A DNA stretch of 57,335 bases, taken from the NCBI GenBank assembly GCA_023433405.1, contig JAEZCT010000043.1, positions 1 to 57,335 on the forward strand, read 5' to 3'. The stretch is from Bacillota bacterium (GTDB lineage Bacteria > Bacillota > Clostridia > Oscillospirales > Ruminococcaceae). The notes beneath the pieces were generated by a model. The model was not told the DNA's origin. It saw only the letters and a list, made by a program, of their open reading frames with translations, and ran no database searches. This document shows, piece by piece, positions 36,474 through 43,303 of this stretch (position 1 is the first letter of the stretch; every line of letters starts with the position of its first letter). The position numbers and the translations under genes are program-made.

Positions 36474-37877
36474 ATGAAAAATGTAACCCGTATCGTATCT
36501 ATACTTCTTTTGGCGTGCGCTATGGTAACCGTCACCGGTTTGACGAGCTGCGCCAGCCAGTTGGTTTCTCAGCCGTCTGCTCCCCCCGTCGGGAGCGACG
36601 CGCCGGTTTCTTCTGAGGTCCCTGCGGCGGCGGAAGGAACCACCCTCTTAATCTATATGTGGAATGATGAATTCAAGGGGATGTTTGAAAACTACTACTT
36701 GAAGGATCATCCTCTGCCCGCCGGTGTGGAGTACGAGATTGTTATTAACCCAAGCCAGGATAACGAGTATCAGCAAAAGCTTGACGAAGCCATCTTAAGC
36801 GGCAGACCCATAGATATCTTCCTCATGGAGGCGGATAGTGCCGTTAAGTACGTCAACTCTGACGCAACCAAGGATCTTAAGAGTCTCGGAATAACCGATG
36901 CCGATCTTGCAAACCAATACGAGTACACCAGGGCTATCGCAACCGATAAAAACGGCGTGCTCAAGGGTTCTTCCTGGCAGGCGGCGCCCGGTCTTTTTGT
37001 GTACAGAAGAAGCTTCGCGCGCGATATCTTCGGCACCGACGACCCCGCCGAAATGCAGGAGCTTTTAAGGGACTGGGATAGGTTTAGCACCGCGGCGGAG
37101 CTCGTTAAAACCAAAAGCGGCGGCAAGATTACCATGCTCTCGGGTTTTGACGATTCCTACAGAATCTTCTCCAACAGTTCAACCAAGCCTTGGGTGGATG
37201 AGAGCAACACCATTCAGATTGATGACCGCCTGTGGGATTGGGTGGACCAGACCAAGGCCTTTTCGGAGAGCGGCTACAATGCACAAACCACGCTGTGGGA
37301 TGACGCGTGGACACAGGGCCAGACCCCTGCCGGACGTGTGTTTGGGTACTTTTACTCCACCTGGGGCATTACCTGGACGCTCGCGGGCAACTCGCTGAAG
37401 GTGAGTGAGGCTGACGGCGGCAAGCTTGAGGTTGGCAATGGTATTTACGGCGACTGGGCGGCAATTGAAGGTCCTAACCCGTATTTTTGGGGCGGCACCT
37501 GGATTGCCGCCGGCGCAAACGGTGATAATGATGCCCTTGTAGCCGACATAATCAAGTACTTTACGGTAGACACTATCTCAATGCAGCGGTATGCCGAGAA
37601 GTCCCTTGACTATGTAAACAACAAGCAGGCCATTCGCAATATTATCGACAACGGCTTTACCTCCGATTTTCTGGGAGGGCAGAACCATTACAGCCTGCTT
37701 TACAAGAGCGCAGAAGCCATTAAGCTGCCTCCCTTAACCGCCTACGACCAAGGCTGTAATGAGGCCTTTCAAAGTGCGTTTAAGGATTACTTTACCGGCA
37801 CCGTCGAAAACAAGGCGACCGCGCTTGATAGCTTCTACGCTAAGGTATTGGAAAAATACCCGAACCTCTCACGATAG
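36474..37877 (+). CDS. Sugar-type ABC substrate-binding lipoprotein (family 1)
   Basis: 467 residues. Signal peptide with lipobox LTSC (Cys about 26), Pro/Ser-rich linker, then an extracellular solute-binding family 1 fold: TTLLIYMWNDEFKGMFENYY, QKLDEAILSGRPIDIFLMEAD and the carbohydrate-protein-like NPYFWGGTWIAAGANGD. No permease or ATPase genes follow, which is unusual for this family; the next gene is the GH9 cellulase. The location suggests cello-oligosaccharide binding (inferred). Ribosome site AAGGAAA is about 8 bases before the ATG. Confidence 0.9.
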   Translation: MKNVTRIVSILLLACAMVTVTGLTSCASQLVSQPSAPPVGSDAPVSSEVPAAAEGTTLLIYMWNDEFKGMFENYYLKDHPLPAGVEYEIVINPSQDNEYQQKLDEAILSGRPIDIFLMEADSAVKYVNSDATKDLKSLGITDADLANQYEYTRAIATDKNGVLKGSSWQAAPGLFVYRRSFARDIFGTDDPAEMQELLRDWDRFSTAAELVKTKSGGKITMLSGFDDSYRIFSNSSTKPWVDESNTIQIDDRLWDWVDQTKAFSESGYNAQTTLWDDAWTQGQTPAGRVFGYFYSTWGITWTLAGNSLKVSEADGGKLEVGNGIYGDWAAIEGPNPYFWGGTWIAAGANGDNDALVADIIKYFTVDTISMQRYAEKSLDYVNNKQAIRNIIDNGFTSDFLGGQNHYSLLYKSAEAIKLPPLTAYDQGCNEAFQSAFKDYFTGTVENKATALDSFYAKVLEKYPNLSR

Positions 37878-37995
37878 TTTAACCGTTGCGGGTGGGCATT
37901 CTGTCTGCCCGTAATTGTTAATATTCCCCCTTATATAACTTTCTGTATATTTTAATTCTCCCATTGTCCTCTATTTGCCAATGCTTCCCGTATAA

Positions 37996-38038
37996 AAAAA
38001 TCTCCTGTGCAAAAACCCTGCGCGGTGCGGAGATTTTT
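37996..38038 (+). terminator. Intrinsic terminator after binding protein
   Basis: AAAAATCTCC / GGAGATTTTT, 10-bp outer stem with a GC-rich inner part. Confidence 0.7.
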
Positions 38039-38107
38039 AGTTTAATTTATTACGAAATTACGAAGCGGCGATGCGCCAGTGCTGCCAAATTACTTCATAT
38101 TTTTCTT

Positions 38108-38160
38108 CATACAAGCGCCGTTTCTATCCTCGTAGCGATTATAGAAACGGCGTTTGTATG
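38108..38160. promoter_or_regulatory. 20-bp hairpin upstream of GH9 gene
   Basis: CATACAAGCGCCGTTTCTAT (38108-38127) pairs with ATAGAAACGGCGTTTGTATG (38141-38160) with a single G-T mismatch and a 13-nt loop; TGTTTTTAAA follows. It is either a second terminator isolating the GH9 gene or an attenuator in its leader. Confidence 0.6.
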
Positions 38161-38252
38161 TGTTTTTAAATATTCTTCCAAGTTAATACTTTTAGGCAAA
38201 GTTTTAAGGCGTCCGAATGCTTAACTCGGGCGCGGAAAGGCGTGAATGATTG

Positions 38253-40442
38253 ATGAAACGTTTACTCGCGGCCATCCTTCTAGCAGCCATTCTTGCCTCC
38301 TGCGGGGCACCCCCCGCACCTGCTAAAGGCAGCTCGGAGGCTGTGGCTCAGGCAGCGCCTTCTTCCCCCCACATATCCGACACGATGATTACAAACGGTG
38401 ATTTTAGTTCGAATTTCTCCGAATGGTATTCCTACCACGAGGGTGGCTCCAGTGAAAAAACCGTTATAAACGGCGAAGCGGCTATCATAATCAGCCAAAC
38501 CGGCACCGTAAAGCATGGGGTGCAGCTTTATCAGGATATCCCAAAAATTGAGCAGGGCTGCAGGTACCGCCTCACCTTTACCGTTCGCGCCGAGGCCGCC
38601 CGCACCATTGGGGTTCGTATTCAAATGAACGGCGGCGACTACGCCGGATATCTCGAAAAGACCATACCCGTGAATACCGAGCACGAGCGGCAGGTTGTGG
38701 AGTTCCTCATGGATCAGCCCACCGACCCCGCGCCGCGCCTTGTGTTTAATCTGGGGCGCTTCCCGGATGACCCGGAGCTTTCCGCTCACACGGTTTGGCT
38801 TGACGATGTGGCACTTGAGATGTATGACGATTCCGGCAAGATTGTCGCGGAGGATACCTGCGTGAAACAGCTGCTGATTAACTTAAACCAACTGGGCTAT
38901 CGTCCCGGTGACGAAAAATACGCCGTGTTCAGCGGGGAGGGTACCGCCTTTGAGGTCATTAACGAGGAGACCGGCGCCATCGCATTCACCGGAGCGCTCA
39001 TTGGCACCACAGAGGACCCCTCCTCCGGGCAAACCACCCGCATTGGCGATTTCTCCGATTTACGGCAAGCGGGAACCTACCGCATTAAAAGCGCAAAGCT
39101 TGGGGAGTCCTTCCCCTTTGTTATTGGGGAGACGGTTTACGACGGAGCCTTTGCAAAAACACTGGATATGTTCACTCTAGCCCGCTGCGGTACCGAGCTA
39201 ACCCAAGATGTGGCTGGAGAATGGGCGCATAAGGCGTGCCATACCTCCCTTGCCACGGTCTACGGCACCGGGCAAAAGCTGGATGTCACCGGCGGCTGGC
39301 ACGACGCGGGCGATTACGGGCGCTATGTGGTTCCCGGTGCTAAGGCCGCCGCCGACCTGCTGCTGGCATGGCAGTTAAGCCCCGCATCCTTTGCCGGCGA
39401 AGGTATGCCAAGCGTTCTTGCCGAGGTGCGTTATGAGCTGGATTGGCTGCTAAAAATGCAGGACAGCAAGACGGGCGGCGTATACCATAAGGTGACCACA
39501 GCAAGCTTTGAGGGTGAGGTTATGCCAGACGCAGTCACCGACGAGCTGATACTCTCCCCCATCTCCACCGCCGCAACGGCGGATTTTGCCGCCGTGATGG
39601 CAATGGCGTACCCCATATACTTGCCCTATGACGCGGCGTTTGCGAAAACCTGTCTTGCCGCCGCGCGGCGTGCCTGGCAGTATGCGCTGGATAACCCCTT
39701 GCTTCTGTTTAAGAACCCGGAAGGGATTGTAACCGGCGAATACTCCGACCCCTTTACCGCCGACGAGCGGTTTTGGGCGGCCTGCGAGCTGTATAAAGCG
39801 ACCGGAGAGTCCGTGTATCAGGATTACCTGACCCGCGCCTGGTCGCCCTCTTTAAAAATGGGCCTTGGCTGGGCGGATGTTGGCACCTATGGGCTGTACG
39901 CCTACCTATCCTCCCCTGCAGAGCATACGGATGGGACACTGACCGCCGCCGTAAAGGACGCGCTGGTGAGCAGCACCCAGACCCTTGCCAACCGGTGCAA
40001 AACGGATGGCTATCGTATCTCGCTGGGCACCGATTATCAATGGGGCAGCAACATGACGGTGGCAAATAACGCCATGCAGCTTTTGCTTACCGACAGCATT
40101 GCGCCCGACCCCGCTTACCGCAGCCTCGCCGCCGGACACCTGCACTACCTGCTGGGCGCCAACTGCCTTTCCTACAGCTACCTGACCGGCTTTGGCTCTC
40201 AGTCTCCCACGGCTCCCCACCACCGCCCCTCTATGGCGGCGGGAAAGGTACAGCCGGGTATGCTGGTGGGCGGTCCAAACGGCGCCCTGCAAGACCCCTA
40301 TGCGCGCGCGGTGCTGAAAGACCTGCCGCCCGCACAGTGTTATGTCGATAACGACCAGAGCTATTCCACCAATGAGATTGCGATATACTGGAACTCACCG
40401 CTTGCCTTTGTCCTCTCCTGCTTTGCAATGCAGGAGGAATAA
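38253..40442 (+). CDS. Cell-surface GH9 endoglucanase lipoprotein with N-terminal CBM-like domain
   Basis: 729 residues. Signal peptide with lipobox ILASCGAP. A CBM4/9-like beta-sandwich follows (about 45-200: NGDFSSNFSEWYSYHEGG ... HTVWLDDVALEMYD), then an Ig-like CelD_N domain (NLNQLGYRPGDEKYAVFSGE) and the GH9 (alpha/alpha)6 barrel. Catalytic aspartates lie in VTGGWHDAGDYGRYV (about D351/D354) and the acid Glu in YSTNEIAIYWNSPLAF (about E708). No dockerin is present, so it is anchored by lipid rather than by a cellulosome. The ATG at 38253 is preferred; the in-frame TTG just before it is possible. It should cut cellulose or mixed-linkage glucans at the surface. Confidence 0.94.
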   Translation: MKRLLAAILLAAILASCGAPPAPAKGSSEAVAQAAPSSPHISDTMITNGDFSSNFSEWYSYHEGGSSEKTVINGEAAIIISQTGTVKHGVQLYQDIPKIEQGCRYRLTFTVRAEAARTIGVRIQMNGGDYAGYLEKTIPVNTEHERQVVEFLMDQPTDPAPRLVFNLGRFPDDPELSAHTVWLDDVALEMYDDSGKIVAEDTCVKQLLINLNQLGYRPGDEKYAVFSGEGTAFEVINEETGAIAFTGALIGTTEDPSSGQTTRIGDFSDLRQAGTYRIKSAKLGESFPFVIGETVYDGAFAKTLDMFTLARCGTELTQDVAGEWAHKACHTSLATVYGTGQKLDVTGGWHDAGDYGRYVVPGAKAAADLLLAWQLSPASFAGEGMPSVLAEVRYELDWLLKMQDSKTGGVYHKVTTASFEGEVMPDAVTDELILSPISTAATADFAAVMAMAYPIYLPYDAAFAKTCLAAARRAWQYALDNPLLLFKNPEGIVTGEYSDPFTADERFWAACELYKATGESVYQDYLTRAWSPSLKMGLGWADVGTYGLYAYLSSPAEHTDGTLTAAVKDALVSSTQTLANRCKTDGYRISLGTDYQWGSNMTVANNAMQLLLTDSIAPDPAYRSLAAGHLHYLLGANCLSYSYLTGFGSQSPTAPHHRPSMAAGKVQPGMLVGGPNGALQDPYARAVLKDLPPAQCYVDNDQSYSTNEIAIYWNSPLAFVLSCFAMQEE

Positions 40443-40500
40443 TTATAATCATTCCGTTTCAAAACGAAATTCGTATAGCTGTACTTGCACAAGGAAACAC

Positions 40501-40540
40501 AAAAGCGGAACGGGGGCATATCCCCCGTTCCGCTTTCATT
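40501..40540 (+). terminator. Intrinsic terminator after GH9 gene
   Basis: AAAGCGGAACGGGGG / CCCCCGTTCCGCTTT, a perfect 15-bp stem with loop CATAT. Confidence 0.9.
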
Positions 40541-40570
40541 TATACAAGTTACTAATAGAAAAGAGTACTC

Positions 40571-40672
40571 ATACTAATCCCCTCAAAAAGAGTCGATAAA
40601 AATCCGCGTGAAAACCCATAAATTAAAGCTTTTCACTTGATTTTTATACTCTTTTAAATCGGATATTAGTAT
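40571..40672 (+). repeat. Intact 102-bp hairpin element (subfamily 1)
   Basis: Exactly 102 bp, ATACTAAT...ATTAGTAT. It abuts the 5'-truncated end of the IS3 fragment. Confidence 0.92.
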
Positions 40673-40673
40673 A

Positions 40674-41371
40674 AGAAAAGCCGCGAGACCTATGGTTCCC
40701 GGCGCATCAGCAAGGCATTAAAGGAGAATGGGATCTCCGTCGGGCGTCGTCGGGTTGAAGCAATCATGCGGGAAAATAATATTGTTCCCAAAGCAGTGAA
40801 AAAGTTTAAATCCACCACAAATTCAAAACACAATTACCCTGTATCTCCGAATTTGCTGAACCGTGCGTTTTGTGTTGATGCTCCAAACAAGGTTTGGGTC
40901 AGCGATATGACATACGTCTGGACTGATGAGGGGTGGCTGTATTTGGCGGCGATTAAGGACTTGTACAGCGGTAGGATTGTAGGCTGGGCGATGGATAAGC
41001 AGATGACGCAACAGCTTGTGATTGATGCATTGAATCAGGCGGTCGGACGGCAACGTCCGCCGCGAGAGGTTATCCTCCATTCTGACAGAGGGGTGCAGTA
41101 TGCTGCCAAGAAGTACCGCAACGTGCTGACCAGTTATGGTTTCAGGCAGAGCATGAGCCGAAAGGGTGATTGTTGGGATAATGCTCCGATGGAGAGCTTT
41201 TTTGGCACCCTCAAGACAGAGCTTGTGTACCATGAGCATTATAAGACGCGCAACCAAGCCAAGGCGAGTATTTTCGACTATGTCGAGACATTCTACAACC
41301 GGGTTAGGCTGCAAAAGCGGCTTGGCTACTTATCTCCCGAAGACTATGAGAAACAGAGCTTTGTAGCGTAA
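40674..41371 (+). pseudogene. IS3-family (IS150/IS3 group) transposase OrfB, 5'-truncated
   Basis: Open frame from directly beside the 102-bp element to a TAA at 41371. About 230 residues: an HTH_21-type part (YGSRRISKALKENGISVGRR) followed by the rve integrase core with its DDE triad in WVSDMTYVW, ILHSDRGVQY and CWDNAPMESFFGTLKTE, ending SPEDYEKQSFVA. OrfA and the first part of OrfB are missing, and no left inverted repeat is seen, so it is unlikely to move by itself. An internal ATG at 40766 could start a shorter product. Confidence 0.88.
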
Positions 41372-41376
41372 CTTCA

Positions 41377-41401
41377 TGTCCGGATAAGAGGGGCTGGGTC
41401 A
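41377..41401 (+). repeat. Probable right inverted repeat of the IS3 element
   Basis: TGTCCGGATAAGAGGGGCTG followed by GGTCA, starting 5 bp after the OrfB stop, looks like an IS3-family end. The left partner is lost. Confidence 0.5.
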
Positions 41402-41491
41402 ATATTTCTAACAATCTGCTGTTCGTCCAAACTGAACAGATAACTTATTTATTTTTGTTTTAAAAAAAGGTGCGAAATTGCAAAGGCTGTG

Positions 41492-41520
41492 TTGACATTC
41501 GCATGAGTACTTGCTATAAT
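41492..41520 (+). promoter_or_regulatory. tRNA-Lys promoter
   Basis: TTGACA (41492-41497), 17-bp spacer, TATAAT (41515-41520): full consensus. Confidence 0.9.
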
Positions 41521-41585
41521 AAACAAGCGCTTTTGAATCCGTGCAAAAAACAGTATTTTTGCAGGAGTTTATGCGTAAAAAATAT

Positions 41586-41661
41586 GAACCATTAGCTCAG
41601 TCGGCAGAGCACTTGACTTTTAATCAAGGTGTCCGGGGTTCGAATCCCCGATGGTTCACCA
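41586..41661 (+). tRNA. tRNA-Lys (UUU)
   Basis: 76 nt with encoded CCA. Acceptor GAACCAT / ATGGTTC, D arm GCTC...GAGC, anticodon stem CTTGA/TCAAG with loop CTTTTAA (anticodon TTT at 41619-41621), and T arm CGGGG-TTCGAAT-CCCCG. All arms pair. The preceding promoter is consensus. Flanked by the IS3 remnant and repeats; no integrase or attachment-site duplication is seen. Confidence 0.97.
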
Positions 41662-41850
41662 TTGATATAACGGAGAAACCCGCATTGATTAGCCTAAAAG
41701 CGGCTGACGGTGCGGGTTTTTTGATGCCAAAAAATCGCTGAAAAATCGGGATAGACGAGGGGGTTACTGCGCGTTTTTATGGATTATCTTTATTTCCCAA
41801 TCGTTTCTGCAGCCTTTTGCAGCGTTTCAGCGCACTGGAAGATATCGCTT

Positions 41851-41934
41851 TAATTACCGATTTAAAGAGAATAAAAATCAGGTGATAAGCTTTAGTTTAT
41901 GGGTTCTCACCAGGTTTTTTATACTAATCTGTTA
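41851..41934 (-). repeat. Truncated hairpin element at a gene end
   Basis: Keeps CGATTTAAAGAGAATAAAAA, GGTGATAAGCTTTAGTTTAT and an ATACTAATCTG end, about 80 bp. The stop codon of the lipoprotein gene at 41924 lies inside it. Confidence 0.75.
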
Positions 41935-42529
41935 AGCAAGAGATATATTGATAAGATTGTTCTCCCAGCATAATTGTAAGTACACCTTTTCTTATCACAC
42001 TAACCTCATCTGCGGGACTGTAGTATTCATAACTCAATAACAGCGTTTGATCATCCAACTTTGCATCTACTACTTTAAAACTTGCTGCGCCTCCTAAACT
42101 TTCAAAGGTATATGATGAACTGTCCGCGTCATAGTAATCGGAACTGCGAAGGTACTCTGATGATATATCAAAGTAGTTTTTCACGAGCGATTCCACTTCT
42201 TCAGCATCAAAGGGAGTAATATCCCAATTAGTGGAATTGTCTGTGGAGCTCTTTTTCGCAACATAGAAAAGCCCAAATCTGTGTGGTAATATTTCATCGG
42301 CTTTGCTCCATGTGGTAGATGTAATGCTCGACAATGCAAGAGGTGCTAAATATTCTATTGTAAGTGACTCATAATCATTCAAATCAATACTCACAGTATT
42401 TAATGAGGGATTCATAGATGAATCAGTTACTGAACTTGCTTTGATCCCTTCATCATAAGGAAGCCCTCCACATCCCGATAGTCCTAAAACCAGTATTAAC
42501 ATAAGCAGTTTGCTGATTACTTGTTTCAT
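41924..42529 (-). CDS. Uncharacterised lipoprotein
   Basis: 201 residues. Clear signal peptide and lipobox (LILVLGLSGCGG, Cys about 20), then an acidic mature domain with mixed alpha/beta character (DLNDYESLTIEYL, DAEEVESLVKNYFDISSEYL). No family is recognised. Composition is more AT-rich than the neighbouring genes, in keeping with an accessory region. The last codon and TAG stop come from the adjacent repeat end (GATTAGTAT), so the natural C terminus may have been altered. Confidence 0.7.
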   Translation of the reverse strand: MKQVISKLLMLILVLGLSGCGGLPYDEGIKASSVTDSSMNPSLNTVSIDLNDYESLTIEYLAPLALSSITSTTWSKADEILPHRFGLFYVAKKSSTDNSTNWDITPFDAEEVESLVKNYFDISSEYLRSSDYYDADSSSYTFESLGGAASFKVVDAKLDDQTLLLSYEYYSPADEVSVIRKGVLTIMLGEQSYQYISCLTD

Positions 42530-42694
42530 TAAAATTTCCTCCTTTAGGTTATTACCTTCAGCGCTGCGGAATCATCTGAAAACCTAGACATATACATTGA
42601 GAATCCATCTCGATAAAAGACATTACCGTTTCTCATTAAGATTAGCATATATGTAAAATATAATCAATTTTTATATTTTACATATTTTCTTTTT

Positions 42695-42796
42695 ATACTA
42701 ATATCCGATTAAAAAGTGTATAAAAATCAAATCAAAATCTTAAATTAATGGATTTTGACGCGGATTTTTATCAACACTTTTATCGAAGAATAGTAT
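42695..42796 (-). repeat. Intact 102-bp hairpin element (mixed/subfamily 2)
   Basis: Exactly 102 bp, ATACTAATATCCGATTAAAA at one end and CGAAGAATAGTAT at the other; inner stem ATCAAAAT/ATTTTGAC. Confidence 0.9.
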
Positions 42797-43116
42797 TACA
42801 CCCTCTCCACCACAACCCTAGCCCCCCCGCATCAATCAGCCGCTCCCGCAGGCGGTCGGAGACCGGCTCGACCTTTTCATAATGCCCGGTGACGGTTTTC
42901 CAACAGTAAAATGCCCATGCCGGTAAACGCCTTACTGACCGAAGCCAGCTCATAGAGAGTGTTCTCACTTGCCTTTAATCCCTTCTCTCTATCTGCATAC
43001 CCGGAGGAAAAATAAAACACATCATCGCCCGAAAGAATTGAGACTGATATTCCCGGAGCGCCGGATATTCGGCAGGCGTCATCCAGCAATGCTTGTATAG
43101 ATTTATGGGTTTTCAT
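42797..43116 (-). pseudogene. Serine hydrolase (beta-lactamase/CubicO type) N-terminal remnant
   Basis: Reading left from 43116: MKTHKSIQALLDDACRISG, then APGISVSILSGDDVFYFSSG and LYELASVSKAFTGMGILLLE with the SxxK nucleophile motif of class C beta-lactamase-like enzymes. After that the frame breaks, and a different frame gives VTGHYEKVEPVSDRLRERLI up to the repeat at 42796. The remaining two thirds of the enzyme are absent. The ATG and first codons lie inside a half copy of the 102-bp element. It is a hybrid scar, not a functional enzyme. Confidence 0.75.
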
Positions 43117-43153
43117 GCGAATTTTTACTTGTATTTTTTGAGGAAATTAGTAT
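43094..43153 (-). repeat. Half copy of the 102-bp hairpin element
   Basis: Has TTTATGGGTTTTCATGCGAA and the TTTTTTGAGGAAATTAGTAT end; the other half is replaced by the serine hydrolase remnant. Confidence 0.8.
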
Positions 43154-43218
43154 TACGCCCTCCATTTATGCAGGAATACCTTTGAGGTTTGAAACAAGCC
43201 CAGAAAAGGTATTGCTTA

Positions 43219-43262
43219 AAGGTAGGCGGCCTGTTGTACCGCCTACCTTGCCGTGGTATAAT
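43219..43262 (+). promoter_or_regulatory. Helicase promoter overlapped by an 11-bp inverted repeat
   Basis: AAGGTAGGCGG (43219-43229) and CCGCCTACCTT (43239-43249) are perfect inverse copies around a 9-nt spacer. The -35 TTGTAC (43234-43239) lies in the spacer and right arm, and TATAAT is at 43257-43262 with a 17-bp gap. A repressor bound to the repeat would block the -35. Confidence 0.65.
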
Positions 43263-43303
43263 AACAGGTACGAATATATGTTTGTAACCGGCGGAGGATG
43301 AGA

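Noticed and set aside
41586..41661. tRNA-Lys as an integration site of a genomic island
   Set aside because: No integrase gene and no second copy of the tRNA 3' end were seen nearby; the IS3 fragment alone does not indicate an island.
42797..43116. Functional beta-lactamase
   Set aside because: Only the first 75 residues or so are present; the frame is broken and later motifs are absent.
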